Shown piece by piece: positions 25,298 to 33,817 of a stretch of 64,000 bases of DNA. Below the pieces are notes generated by a model. It saw nothing but the letters and a program-made list of their open reading frames with translations, did no database searches and had not been told where the DNA came from. Made by a program: the position numbers and the translations under genes. This DNA is from Janthinobacterium rivuli (GTDB lineage Bacteria; Pseudomonadota; Gammaproteobacteria; Burkholderiales; Burkholderiaceae_D), in the NCBI RefSeq assembly GCF_029690045.1, contig NZ_CP121464.1, forward strand, positions 3,534,001 to 3,598,000, in the 5' to 3' direction. Positions within the stretch are counted from its first letter, which is position 1. Every line of letters begins with the position of its first letter.

Positions 25298-25329
25298 TTG
25301 ACCGTGGACTAAAGTCGACAGTTTACAGT
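25298..25329 (+). promoter_or_regulatory. Candidate MerR-type promoter for the SDR gene
   Basis: TTGACC (25298-25303) is followed by a spacer with the short dyad GACT-AA-AGTC and a TTTACA/TTACAG/TACAGT -10 region at 25322-25329, giving an over-long 18-20 bp spacing. It lies between the divergent MerR and SDR genes. Confidence 0.5.
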
Positions 25330-25358
25330 GAAAACCTCATCTACTCCACACCACTGCC

Positions 25359-26153
25359 ATGACCGCTTTCAATTTCACCAACCAGACCGTGCTGATCACG
25401 GGCGCCTCGTCCGGCATCGGCCGCGTGTTTGCGGAAACCCTGGCCGCGCGCGGCGCCCATTTACTGCTGCTGGCCCGATCCGGCGCCGTGCTCGACAGCC
25501 TGGCCAAGGAACTTTCGCAGCGCCATGGCATCCGCGCGCATGCGCTGGTGGCCGACCTGAGCCAGCCCGGCGCCGCGGCACAAGCCCATGCGCAAGCCTG
25601 GTCGATGGGCATGGCGCCCGACGTACTGATCAATAACGCGGGCTTCGCCACCCACGGCCGCTTCGAAAGCATCGATCTTGCGCGCCAGGCGGCCGAAGTG
25701 ACCGTCAATTGCACGGCGCTCATGGAAATGACGCACTGCGTCTTGCCGCACATGCTGACAAAAGGACGGGGCGCCATCATCAACGTGGCGTCCACGGCGG
25801 CCCTGCAGCCCGATCCCTACATGGCCGTGTATGGCGCCAGCAAGGCTTTCGTGCTGTCGTTTTCGGAAGCGCTGTGGGCGGAAAACCGCAGCCGCGGCGT
25901 GCGCGTGCTGGCCCTGTGCCCGGGCGCCACAGAGACGGCCTTCTTCGACGTGGTGGCCGCGCCCGAAGCGGCCGTGGGCAAGCGCATGGATCCGCAAGCC
26001 GTCGTCGATGAAGCGCTGGGGGCGCTGGACCGGGGCCGCAGCAGCCATGTGGCGGGCCGGCCCAACCGGCTGCTGGCCTGGCTGCCGCGCTTGCTGCCAC
26101 GCCAGACCGTGCTGGGCATCGTGGAAGGCATGCTCAAGCCGAAGACGGCATAG
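25359..26153 (+). CDS. Short-chain dehydrogenase/reductase (SDR)
   Basis: 264 aa. A classical SDR: cofactor loop TGASSGIG at about 14-21, DVLINNAGFATHG (NNAG), Ser in VASTAALQ, and the catalytic YGASK near residue 159. The preference appears to be NADP(H) from LLARS at the end of the second strand. The C-terminal extension (PNRLLAWLPRLLPRQTVLGI) is hydrophobic, as in the DltE/YdfG-like 'SDR family oxidoreductase' group that may associate with membranes. Substrate unknown. Probably controlled by the divergent MerR protein. Confidence 0.88.
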   Translation: MTAFNFTNQTVLITGASSGIGRVFAETLAARGAHLLLLARSGAVLDSLAKELSQRHGIRAHALVADLSQPGAAAQAHAQAWSMGMAPDVLINNAGFATHGRFESIDLARQAAEVTVNCTALMEMTHCVLPHMLTKGRGAIINVASTAALQPDPYMAVYGASKAFVLSFSEALWAENRSRGVRVLALCPGATETAFFDVVAAPEAAVGKRMDPQAVVDEALGALDRGRSSHVAGRPNRLLAWLPRLLPRQTVLGIVEGMLKPKTA

Positions 26154-26156
26154 GGG

Positions 26157-27050
26157 TCAGAAGGCCATGATGCGCTCACGCAGCCAGCGGTGCGCCGGAT
26201 CCAGGTGCATGCGCTCGTGCCACACCATGGCCATCTTGTAGTCGGGCAGGCTGACGGGCGGTTCCCACGTGCGCAGACCGCCCAGCGCATTTTTCAGCAG
26301 GCGCGACGGCAGCAGGGCCACCATGTCGGACGCCGCCAGCAAGGGTGGGACGATCAGAAAGTGCGGCACGGACAGCACCACCTTGCGCGTTCGTCCCAAC
26401 AGTTCCAGCGCCGTATCGACATTGCTGCGGAAACCGCCGCCGTTGGGTGAGACAACGATGAATTCCAGCGCGCAAAATTGATCGAGGCTCGGCTGTGCCT
26501 GCAGCAACGGGTGCTCGTGGCGGCCCGCCAGCACGTAATGTTCGGTAAACAGGGTGCGGTGGCGTAAACCAGGCGGCGCTTCTTCCCGGGCCAAAAAGCC
26601 CAGGTCGACCTGGCCGCTTTCCAGGTCGTGCGCCATGCGTGCGGGCACCGCTTCGAACACGGCCATGCGCGACAACGGCGCCTGCGCGCGCAGAGCCGGC
26701 AGCATGGGCAGCAAAATCGCGTATTCGGTGGCATCGGCCGCCGCCAGGTTCCAGCACACCTCGGCCGTGGCCGGTTCAAACGCCGATTCCGGCTGCAAGA
26801 CTTGCTCCAGCTGTGCCAGCACGGCTTGCAAGGGCGCGAACAGGGCCAGCGCCCGCGCCGTAGGCAGCATGCCGCGCGGACCGGGCAGCAGCAGCGGATC
26901 GTCGAAAGCGGCGCGCAACTTGCCCAGCTGCACGCTGACGGAAGGCTGGCTCAGGTGCAGCCGCGCTGCCGCCCGCGTGACGTTGCGTTCAATCAGCAAG
27001 GCATTCAGGGTCAGCAGCAGATTCAAGTCCAGCTTGTGTAAATTGTTCAT
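26157..27050 (-). CDS. LysR family transcriptional regulator (NodD/PcpR-like)
   Basis: 297 aa. The HTH is LDLNLLLTLNALLIERNVTR, then AAARLHLSQPSVSVQLGKLR; the effector domain begins near residue 90. The LDLNLLL start and AFDDPLLL-type wing are typical of the NodD/LinR/PcpR subgroup, which often responds to aromatic compounds. It is divergent from an amidase across 101 bp and convergent with the SDR gene, and likely regulates the amidase. Confidence 0.9.
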   Translation of the reverse strand: MNNLHKLDLNLLLTLNALLIERNVTRAAARLHLSQPSVSVQLGKLRAAFDDPLLLPGPRGMLPTARALALFAPLQAVLAQLEQVLQPESAFEPATAEVCWNLAAADATEYAILLPMLPALRAQAPLSRMAVFEAVPARMAHDLESGQVDLGFLAREEAPPGLRHRTLFTEHYVLAGRHEHPLLQAQPSLDQFCALEFIVVSPNGGGFRSNVDTALELLGRTRKVVLSVPHFLIVPPLLAASDMVALLPSRLLKNALGGLRTWEPPVSLPDYKMAMVWHERMHLDPAHRWLRERIMAF

Positions 27051-27151
27051 GACTATACCTTGTATATCAACTATTCATTTCCACTATGATAGCGCAAGCC
27101 CTACAGTAGTTCCTGTGATATCCACTCTTCATCCATTACAGGAATAAACTG

Positions 27152-28591
27152 ATGCAACTCCATGAATATGCTAGCTTTGATGGGTTGGGACTGGCCCAGC
27201 TAATGCGCGACGGCGCCGTTTCCGCCGCCGAATTGCACGACGCCGCCATGCGCGCCTGCGCCACCGTCAACCCGCACATCAACGCCGTGGTCGAAGTGTG
27301 GCCGGCGGATCTGTCCGCCATCGACCACGCGGCGCCGTTCGCCGGCGTGCCATTCCTGATCAAGGATGTGGCCGTCACCATGGCGGGCCAGCGCAGCGAA
27401 GCGGGCAGCCGCCTGGGCGCCGGCCATGTTGCCACACTCGACTCCCACCTGATGACGCAGTTTCGCGCAGCTGGCTTGGCCACGTTTGGCCGCACCAGCA
27501 CGCCGGAAATGGCGTTTGCCACCACCACGGAACCTGTGCTCTACGGTGCTACGCGCAATCCCTGGAACCTGAACTTGAGCGCGGGCGGCTCCAGCGGCGG
27601 CGCGGCGGCGGCCGTGGCTGCCGGCATCGTGCCGCTGGCCCATGCGACGGACGCGGCCGGGTCCATCCGCGTGCCTGCCGCGTCGACGGGGCTGTTCGGC
27701 CTGAAACCGAGCCGGGGCAGGGTCTCGAACGGCCCTGCCATGGACGAGATCTTCAGCGGCCTGGGCGTGCAGCTGGGCGTGAGCCGCACGGTGCGCGACA
27801 GCGCCGCCTTGCTCGACTGCGTGCAGGGCGTGCTGCCGGGCGAGCCGTATGTGACCGCTGCGCCCGGCCACAGCTGGCTGTCGCAGGTGAGCGTGGCGCC
27901 AGGCACGCTGCGCATTGCCGTGCAGCGCGCCGCCTGCAATGGCGCCCAGCCCGTGCCCGCCATCGATGCCACGCTGAACGCCACCGTGCGCCTGCTGGAA
28001 AGCCTGGGCCACCATGTGGAAGAAGTGTCACCCGCGCTGGGCGTGTCGTGGGAAGCCTTCGTGCACGCGAACGCCAGCATCTGGTGCGCCAATCTGGTGC
28101 CGTGGATAGATGCCCTGGCGCAGGAAAGCGGGCGCGCCGTGTCGCTCGACACCCTGGAAGCGGCGACCCTGGCCTGCTACCGCCATGGACAGACGGTGTC
28201 GGCAATCGCTTTCGTGGCGGCCCTCGACGTGCGCAACATGGTCACGCGCCAGGCCGGCGCCTTGTTCGGCCAGTACGACGTGCTGCTGACGCCCACCTTG
28301 CCGGACTTGCCGTGGCAACTGGGGCGCTATGGTGAAAAGGAGGAACAGCTTGACGGCCTGGGCTGGACGGCGCGCCTGTTCGAGCATTCGCCGTACACGC
28401 CGCTGGCCAACGTGGCGGGCTTGCCGGCCATGTCCGTGCCACTCGGCATGTCGGATGACGGTTTGCCGATCGGCATGCAGTTCATGGCTGGCTATGCGAA
28501 TGATGGGATCTTGCTGCGCCTGGCAGGGCAGCTGGAGCGGGCGACGCCGTGGGGACAACGGCGGCCGCCCGTGTGGGCGGGCAAGGTGTAA
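27152..28591 (+). CDS. Amidase (amidase signature family)
   Basis: 479 aa. The amidase signature Ser-cisSer-Lys triad is present: Lys in FLIKDVAVTMAG (about residue 71), the Gly/Ser loop LSAGGSSGGAAAAVAAG (about 144-160) and the nucleophile in DAAGSIRVPAA (about 170). It hydrolyses an amide bond in the cytoplasm; the family includes indoleacetamide, aryl- and aliphatic-amide hydrolases, and the specificity cannot be called. The divergent LysR gene suggests substrate-inducible expression. Confidence 0.9.
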   Translation: MQLHEYASFDGLGLAQLMRDGAVSAAELHDAAMRACATVNPHINAVVEVWPADLSAIDHAAPFAGVPFLIKDVAVTMAGQRSEAGSRLGAGHVATLDSHLMTQFRAAGLATFGRTSTPEMAFATTTEPVLYGATRNPWNLNLSAGGSSGGAAAAVAAGIVPLAHATDAAGSIRVPAASTGLFGLKPSRGRVSNGPAMDEIFSGLGVQLGVSRTVRDSAALLDCVQGVLPGEPYVTAAPGHSWLSQVSVAPGTLRIAVQRAACNGAQPVPAIDATLNATVRLLESLGHHVEEVSPALGVSWEAFVHANASIWCANLVPWIDALAQESGRAVSLDTLEAATLACYRHGQTVSAIAFVAALDVRNMVTRQAGALFGQYDVLLTPTLPDLPWQLGRYGEKEEQLDGLGWTARLFEHSPYTPLANVAGLPAMSVPLGMSDDGLPIGMQFMAGYANDGILLRLAGQLERATPWGQRRPPVWAGKV

Positions 28592-28652
28592 GCATGCCAT
28601 GAAGGCGGCTGAAACCGGCCGCCATATCGGCTTTGGCCTGCGGCAAGAAGCT

Positions 28653-28679
28653 GGGGTCGGACCCGCCGGGTCCGACCCC
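28653..28679. repeat. REP-like inverted repeat
   Basis: GGGGTCGGACCC-GCC-GGGTCCGACCCC: perfect 12-bp arms with a 3-bp centre in the gap between the amidase and the DUF2061 gene. Related GGGGTC-type palindromes are abundant between genes in Oxalobacteraceae, so this is probably a dispersed repeat; the lack of a T-run argues against a simple terminator. Confidence 0.6.
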
Positions 28680-28704
28680 ATTCCTTGTTCTTGGGTGAAA
28701 AATA

Positions 28705-29133
28705 TCAGGTGGGCAGCGTCGCCAGCGGCGCCGCGCCGCGGCTTTCCAGGCGAAAGCGGGCTTTTTCCCACAGCCGGTCGTGGAAGGGCAGGACGATCAC
28801 GTTGCAGATCGGCTCGACCACGGCCAGCAAGCCGCCGAAGGCCATGGAACCTGTGGCCCAGTACATGACGCCGAAGGCCACGCCCATGTGCAGGCTTGTC
28901 TGGCTGAGCTTTTCCCCGGCCAGGGCGGCAAAGCCCAGACGGCTGGCGGCGTAGCGGCGGCGAATCGCATGCCAGGCTTTTTCATGCCACGGCAACAGGG
29001 CCACGTTGATGATCGGTTCAATGATTGCGGCCAGGCCTCCGAGTGCCAGGGACCCCGTCAGCAAGTAGGCGAGGCCGAAGGCGATCGACATATGCGTGCA
29101 GACCTGGCTGAATGTTTTGATGGCGGTGAACAA
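28705..29133 (-). CDS. Tandem DUF2061 membrane protein
   Basis: 142 aa from TTG 29133, chosen because AAAGGAG lies 6 nt upstream. Two copies of DUF2061: residues about 3-50 (TFSQVCTHMSIAFGLAYLLT...GLAAIIEPIINVALLPWHEKAW) and about 75-122 (KLSQTSLHMGVAFGVMYWATG...LLAVVEPICNVIVLPFHDRLW). Each has two membrane helices and a conserved H, EP and N-V-LP-HE/D pattern. The function of this family is unknown. A Fur-like box lies about 40 bp upstream. Confidence 0.85.
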   Translation of the reverse strand: MFTAIKTFSQVCTHMSIAFGLAYLLTGSLALGGLAAIIEPIINVALLPWHEKAWHAIRRRYAASRLGFAALAGEKLSQTSLHMGVAFGVMYWATGSMAFGGLLAVVEPICNVIVLPFHDRLWEKARFRLESRGAAPLATLPT

Positions 29134-29174
29134 GGGAGGCTCCTTTCTGTTGAATTCGCTTATCCTTGATTTAG

Positions 29175-29192
29175 ATAGTAACGATTCTCATT
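29175..29192 (-). promoter_or_regulatory. Candidate Fur box upstream of the DUF2061 gene
   Basis: On the minus strand, AATGAGAATCGTTACTAT resembles the Fur consensus (GATAATGATAATCATTATC), matching the AATGA-AATC-TTA core. It lies 42 bp before the TTG start, a usual operator position. Confidence 0.5.
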
Positions 29193-29291
29193 TACAAAAG
29201 GAAGTAAAATATTTCAACCGGACTCATAGATTGAAGCTATGGTTTGTGAAATATCAATTGCCCTTGCTTTGGGCACATCCCGCTACAGCGT

Positions 29292-29693
29292 TCAGCGTAT
29301 CGCCGTCGCCTGCGACCACACGGCTTGCCAGCGGCCCTCGCGCCATTCGTAGCTATCCATATGCCAATAGCGCGAGCGGGGGACGGATTGGCCGCCGAAA
29401 TTGATTTCAAGCTGGGCCTGGTAGCGCAGGACGGCCGCATTGCCGTACAGGCGCACGGCGATCTCGCCCGGTTCCCAGCTCAGATAGCGCATCTGACCCG
29501 CCGCGATGGCGCCCAGATATTCTTCCCGCGACAGCATGCTGCCGATGGGTGTAATCAGCTGAAAATCGTCCGCGTGCAGGATGCGCGCCGCGTTGGTATC
29601 CGCCGCCACCAGGGCGCGCAAGCGGCTGCGTTCCGTTTGGCGCAGCAGTTCTATTTGCTGTTCGTTATCCATTGCTGCATTGAAATCGGTCAT
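29292..29693 (-). CDS. NTF2-like (DUF4440/SnoaL) protein
   Basis: 133 aa from ATG 29693 (MTDFNAAMDNEQQIELLRQT); a slightly longer frame to 29723 would overlap the promoter. The cone-shaped NTF2 fold is readable: an N-terminal helix, AARILHADDFQLITPIGSML, SREEYLGAIAAGQM, then strands IAVRLYGNAAVLRYQAQLEI and WHMDSYEWREGRWQAVWSQA. DUF4440 members act as small-molecule binders or enzymes; the function is open. Divergent from a TetR gene with a long perfect operator-like repeat between them. Confidence 0.82.
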   Translation of the reverse strand: MTDFNAAMDNEQQIELLRQTERSRLRALVAADTNAARILHADDFQLITPIGSMLSREEYLGAIAAGQMRYLSWEPGEIAVRLYGNAAVLRYQAQLEINFGGQSVPRSRYWHMDSYEWREGRWQAVWSQATAIR

Positions 29694-29743
29694 GACAGTC
29701 CTGTTCGGGCAGGTGATTGACACTTTGACGGTTTTTGTCCAAA

Positions 29744-29783
29744 AGCCATGTTGACACTATATGGCCATAGTGTCAACATGGCT
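29744..29783. promoter_or_regulatory. 40-bp perfect inverted repeat, TetR operator candidate
   Basis: AGCCATGTTGACACTAT and ATAGTGTCAACATGGCT form 17-bp perfect arms around ATGGCC, ending 2 bp before the TetR start codon. TTGACA hexamers sit in both arms, on opposite strands. Most likely the autoregulatory operator, also controlling the divergent NTF2-like gene. Confidence 0.75.
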
Positions 29784-29785
29784 AC

Positions 29786-30370
29786 ATGAGCACCGATACC
29801 CATAAAACCCAGCGCATACTCGACGCAGCCCTCGGCGTGTTTTGCCGCTACGGCTACCGCAAGACGTCCATGCTCGACATCGCGCAGGCGGCCGCTATGT
29901 CACGCGCCGCGCTATACCTGCACTTCAAAAACAAGGAAGACGTGTTTCGCGCCGGTTCCGAACGGGCCCATGCCACCGTCATGGCGCACGTGACCGCGGC
30001 GCTGGCCGAACCCGGCCCCGTTTTGACGCGCATCGAAACGGCGCTGCTGGCATTCCAGCAAGGCTTGATGGCGGAAATTTCAGCCAGCGCCCATGGGCAG
30101 GAATTGTTCGATGCCAATATGAGCCTGGCTGCCGACATCACCCTGACGGCGCGGGCAACCTTGGTGGCATCCCTGGCCGGTGCGCTGGATCAGGCCGAAG
30201 CGGCGGGCGACATCGCGCTGCGCCGGGTCGACGCGACTGCCGTGCAGGTGGCCGGCTTGCTGGTGGCGACCATGGATGGCATCAAGCACACGCAAGGGGG
30301 AGGGGAGGCGCTGCGCCAGGGCATGGCGCTGCACATGCGCCTGCTGGGCGCGGCGTTGCTGCGCATGTGA
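29786..30370 (+). CDS. TetR/AcrR family transcriptional regulator
   Basis: 194 aa. The TetR HTH is TQRILDAALGVFCRYGYRKT, then SMLDIAQAAAMSRAALYLHFKNKEDVFRAG. The C-terminal ligand domain is helical (about 60-194). The start codon lies directly after a perfect inverted repeat, giving a near-leaderless transcript under self-repression. The only visible target besides itself is the divergent NTF2-like gene. Confidence 0.9.
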   Translation: MSTDTHKTQRILDAALGVFCRYGYRKTSMLDIAQAAAMSRAALYLHFKNKEDVFRAGSERAHATVMAHVTAALAEPGPVLTRIETALLAFQQGLMAEISASAHGQELFDANMSLAADITLTARATLVASLAGALDQAEAAGDIALRRVDATAVQVAGLLVATMDGIKHTQGGGEALRQGMALHMRLLGAALLRM

Positions 30371-30406
30371 GCGGCAAGGCTCGCATACGCAGTCGGGCCA
30401 GGGCTG

Positions 30407-31798
30407 TTACGGCAGGGTTTTCAGCACGGTCTTCGTGGGCACGGAGAAATTATAGTTGTCGTGGCGGTCCCAGTTGATCGACCACGTCATCACGCCGCGG
30501 AAGTCCGGATACGCCTGCAGCGGCTTGATGGTGCCGCAGTTGAGCAGGCGCGTCAGGCAATTCAGGGCGTTGCTGACGTCGGCATTCGTCGTGAAACCTG
30601 AGCCGGCCGAGCTGCGGCCCGACGGCACGCCAAAGCCCACCTGGTCCGGACGCAGGCCGGCGAAGGTATTGCCGCCATAATTGAATCCTTCGATCAGCAT
30701 GCGCGCCGTGGCCACCAGCTGGTCGGCCGAACCGGCCTTGATGGGGCCGGTGGCGTACGGCGTGTAGATGTCGCCATTGTTGTAATACTGCGGATGCAAC
30801 ACCGTCAGCTCGCTGCGCAAGGCGTTGATGATGGGAATGTAGGCGCCCCAGATGCTGCCATAACTCGTGTAGCCCCCTTCCACATACACCCATTCCGGCG
30901 CCATCGACAGGTAAAAACTGCTGCCGACCTTGGTTTTCAGGTTTTTCACGGCGATCGGCAAGTAGGTCTGGATGGCCGCGCCTTGCGCCACGCCGTTTTC
31001 CAGGTCCAGGTCGATGCCGTCGAAGCCATACTTGGTGATGATGGCGTACAGGCTGTTGGTGAAATTCGTCGCTTCAGCCGTGTTGCCGACGGAAACGGAG
31101 CCATTTTGCCCGCCCAGCGACAGGATGACTTTCTTGCCTTTCGCACGCTTGGCGGCCACGTCGGCGATGAATTGCGCTTCCGTGCCCGCGCCCGGATCGA
31201 TGGTCAGGCTGACATTGCCGCCGCCCGCGTTGTCGCCGAAGGAGACAACGATCACGTCCCAGTCATCGCTGACCTGGCTGATCGGATACGTGGCGCCGCT
31301 GGGGTTGGTGAAGTTGTGCCAGTAACCGATCAGCGCGTGTTTCGCCAGGCCCGTGGGGGTGGGGGTGGGGGTGGGCGTCGGTGTAGGAGTTGGAGTCGGG
31401 GTAGGCGTCGGGGTGGGAGTTGGCGTAGGTGTTGGCGTAGGTGTTGGGGTAGGCGTGGGTGTCGGAGTGGGTGTCGGAGTGGGCGTAGGTGTCGGCGTGA
31501 CGCAGTCTCCCACCGCCGTCCAGGGCTGGCCGCTGCCGGCGCCGCCGCTGCTGGTCGACGGGTTATTTCCTTGCGTCCACCAATTGGCCGTGTAATTGAC
31601 GTTGTTGTAGCTGGCCTGGCCGCCGCCGTTGTAGGCCGTGCCGCTGTTCCACGGCGTGTAGCAGGCGACCGCCTGGGCCGAGGCGGCCAGCAGCTGGCTA
31701 GCGCTTGCGCTGGATGCGTCGCCGCTGCCGCCACCGCAGGCGGCCAACGTTCCCCCGAAGAGGGTAAGGATGAGGGTATTCATGACTGTCCGGTTCAT
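30407..31798 (-). CDS. GH18 chitinase lipoprotein with CBM5/12 and (TP)24 linker
   Basis: 463 aa from ATG 31798 (AAGGAG 5 nt upstream). A lipoprotein-type signal has the lipobox LAAC with Cys21. Residues about 44-98 are a carbohydrate-binding module of the CBM5/12 type (YTPWNSGTAY, ANWWTQGNNP, PWTAVGDC). A (Thr-Pro)24 linker joins it to a GH18 domain with the catalytic motif DGIDLDLE (DxxDxDxE, about 259-267), the SxGG strand LSLGGQNG and the C-terminal GVMTWSINWD. It should cleave chitin at the cell surface or after release. Four ATACCAG elements sit upstream. Confidence 0.92.
   Translation of the reverse strand: MNRTVMNTLILTLFGGTLAACGGGSGDASSASASQLLAASAQAVACYTPWNSGTAYNGGGQASYNNVNYTANWWTQGNNPSTSSGGAGSGQPWTAVGDCVTPTPTPTPTPTPTPTPTPTPTPTPTPTPTPTPTPTPTPTPTPTPTPTPTGLAKHALIGYWHNFTNPSGATYPISQVSDDWDVIVVSFGDNAGGGNVSLTIDPGAGTEAQFIADVAAKRAKGKKVILSLGGQNGSVSVGNTAEATNFTNSLYAIITKYGFDGIDLDLENGVAQGAAIQTYLPIAVKNLKTKVGSSFYLSMAPEWVYVEGGYTSYGSIWGAYIPIINALRSELTVLHPQYYNNGDIYTPYATGPIKAGSADQLVATARMLIEGFNYGGNTFAGLRPDQVGFGVPSGRSSAGSGFTTNADVSNALNCLTRLLNCGTIKPLQAYPDFRGVMTWSINWDRHDNYNFSVPTKTVLKTLP
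31355..31498 (-). repeat. Low-complexity repeat encoding the (TP)24 linker
   Basis: 144 bp of degenerate 6-bp units (ACN CCN on the minus strand) encode 24 consecutive Thr-Pro dipeptides in the chitinase. Third bases vary along most of the tract, but the 3' end has three identical units, so length changes by slippage are plausible. Confidence 0.85.
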
Positions 31799-31910
31799 TG
31801 CGTCTCCTTGTGTATTTTTTTGGCCGGGCGGCTGGACACCGTCCGATTTTTCAGAGTGCAAGCATTGCAGGTGGTAGTCAACTGGTTTTGTTCCTTGCGC
31901 AAGATCACAA

Positions 31911-32034
31911 TACCAGTTGCCGTCTTTCCCCATATGAAGGGCGATGTGGGCCATACCAGTGCCTATTTTCCAGTGTGCTGGTATGGTGCCAGAAATGGCG
32001 CCGGGAGCAGGGCGGGGAAGGGAGGTGGATACCA
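31911..32034. promoter_or_regulatory. Cluster of ATACCAG/CTGGTAT elements upstream of the chitinase
   Basis: ATACCAG occurs at 31911-31917, 31953-31959 and 32028-32034, and inverted (CTGGTAT) at 31978-31984. The middle pair forms the inverted repeat CCATACCAG...CTGGTATGG. The half-site resembles GntR-type amino-sugar operators (TGGTAT...ATACCA). Suggestive of chitin/GlcNAc control; unproven. Confidence 0.4.
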
Positions 32035-32052
32035 GGCAAGGTCTTGCGGCGG

Positions 32053-33618
32053 TTACGGCGCTGTTTCCTCGCGCAAATCGGCATGCGGCACGCGCGACAG
32101 ATCCAGCAGCATTTGCGTCAAGGCCACGGTCTGGCGCTGCATCAGCCGATAATCCGCCCGGGTCACGGCGTCGACGCCATAGTTGAGCCAATAGGTCGGT
32201 TGCGTGACGTAATGCACCGTGGGAATGCGCCGGGAAGCGCGTACATATTGGCCCGCGCCAGGCCAGCCGGCATACTGCGAGCCGGGTTTGATTGGAGGCA
32301 ACACGAACGCTGGCGCCGCATCGGCCTGCCTCACCATGGCACGGGACGCCTCCATCAGGGCCGGCGTGCGGGGCGAAAACACGGCGGCCGGCTCAAACCT
32401 GCCCGTGGGAGCCAAATAACCGTTGCTGTCGGGCAGGACTTCCAGCGCGCCCAGGTTCCCGATGGCGAGCATCGCGGCGATGCGCTGCATCAAGCCATCG
32501 TTCTTGTGCCGTTCGAGAAACTGCTCGGTGCCCACGCCGCCGGCAAGCTCGCCGCTCGTCAGCAACAGCATGACACTGCGCGGCAAGCTGTCCTGCGGCA
32601 GGCGCGTCAGGTACTGGGCCATGTCGACGATGGCGTTCGGCCCGTTGTCTGCCAGCGCGTTCGTGCCATCCGTATGGCTGCCCAGCACCATCAATTCCTC
32701 GGACTTGCCGGGGATGATGCCGATCAGATTGCGCGTCTGCACCTGCCGGACGGTGGCAGCCATGGTCAGCCGCAGCACGGGCGCCGTGCCTGCCAGCACG
32801 CTTTCGCGCAGGCGCTGGCCACCGTCCCGGTCGATAAACACGCCGGGCAACTGGCGCACTTTGCCATCGCCAGGCGCATACAGGCCGGCCGCCGTCAATG
32901 GCGGCGTATCGAGAATGACGATCACGCCCGCCGCACCGACCGCCTGCAGGCTGTCCAGCAGGGCGATGAACGGCCCCAGCATCTGGAACTGGCGCGCATA
33001 CGGCGTATCCGGCCCCATGGCGTGGTCCGGATCGTGGACGCGCACCGCGGTCTGGTGAAACGCCTGGCCTGTCCACGCCACGGCGGGCATGTCGACGAGC
33101 ACCAGCTTGCCGGCCAGGCTGGCATCGGGCCTGGCCCCCGGCGCCAGATAGGCGATGCGGCCCGTAATACCGGACGGCGGCGTTACGCCCGAATACGGGA
33201 TGTAGCCGACCGTGGACAATACGCTAACTCTGTCGTCGTAGAGCAGTTCCAGGCCCCAGTCGTCCATTTGCACCGACCATTGCCGGAAGCTGACGGGCTC
33301 GAAGCGCAGTTGTTTGACACCGGCGCGCGCCAGGCGTTCATGCAGGGCGTCGATATACGCTTCATGCCGGAGCGATCCGGTGGCGCGCAGGCGGCGCTCA
33401 TCCAGGTCGACTTGCCAGTCCAGCAGCTGTTTTCTGGACAGGAACTGCGTGGCGTCGACCGTCACGGCAGCCGATGCAGGCAGGGCGCGCGCGGGCCAGG
33501 GACCAGGCTTGCTGGCGCAGGCGGACAAGGCGGCCGTAATGGCCAGCGCGCCGGCGTGGGACAGGGCGCGACGGCAAGATGCTAGCGCCGTGCGTGCAGG
33601 TAGCTTGAGACTTCTCAT
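32053..33618 (-). CDS. M28-family peptidase-like lipoprotein with PA domain
   Basis: 521 aa from ATG 33618. A lipoprotein signal with lipobox LSAC places the lipidated Cys at residue 34. A protease-associated insert (LAGKLVLVDMPA, VGAAGVIVILDTPP) is followed by an M28-like core: VLGSHTDGTNALADNGPNAI supplies His and two Asp zinc ligands, and SGELAGGVGTEQF stands where the catalytic EE pair normally is, with only one Glu visible. The change GE for EE could lower or alter activity. Likely a periplasmic or surface metallopeptidase. Its 3' end lies in the regulatory region of the chitinase gene. Confidence 0.75.
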   Translation of the reverse strand: MRSLKLPARTALASCRRALSHAGALAITAALSACASKPGPWPARALPASAAVTVDATQFLSRKQLLDWQVDLDERRLRATGSLRHEAYIDALHERLARAGVKQLRFEPVSFRQWSVQMDDWGLELLYDDRVSVLSTVGYIPYSGVTPPSGITGRIAYLAPGARPDASLAGKLVLVDMPAVAWTGQAFHQTAVRVHDPDHAMGPDTPYARQFQMLGPFIALLDSLQAVGAAGVIVILDTPPLTAAGLYAPGDGKVRQLPGVFIDRDGGQRLRESVLAGTAPVLRLTMAATVRQVQTRNLIGIIPGKSEELMVLGSHTDGTNALADNGPNAIVDMAQYLTRLPQDSLPRSVMLLLTSGELAGGVGTEQFLERHKNDGLMQRIAAMLAIGNLGALEVLPDSNGYLAPTGRFEPAAVFSPRTPALMEASRAMVRQADAAPAFVLPPIKPGSQYAGWPGAGQYVRASRRIPTVHYVTQPTYWLNYGVDAVTRADYRLMQRQTVALTQMLLDLSRVPHADLREETAP

Positions 33619-33817
33619 GCAAAATAGTCGGTAAATACCTGATTTCATTGATATTGTAGGTCTTGAAAATACTGGTCACGGACGGCAATTTACCACGAGA
33701 CCAGGCGCCGGGCCGGCACGCCTGAGCGGGCGACGCTTTTTCAAGCGTCAGGTTCCTTTCTTCAAAGAAAACCTGTAACTTCCTGCATGGCAGCAGGCCA
33801 TGGCGAAAGCGACAATC

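Noticed and set aside
31355..31498. CRISPR-like or tandem repeat array
   Set aside because: The repeat unit is 6 bp, in frame, and encodes Thr-Pro; there are no spacers.
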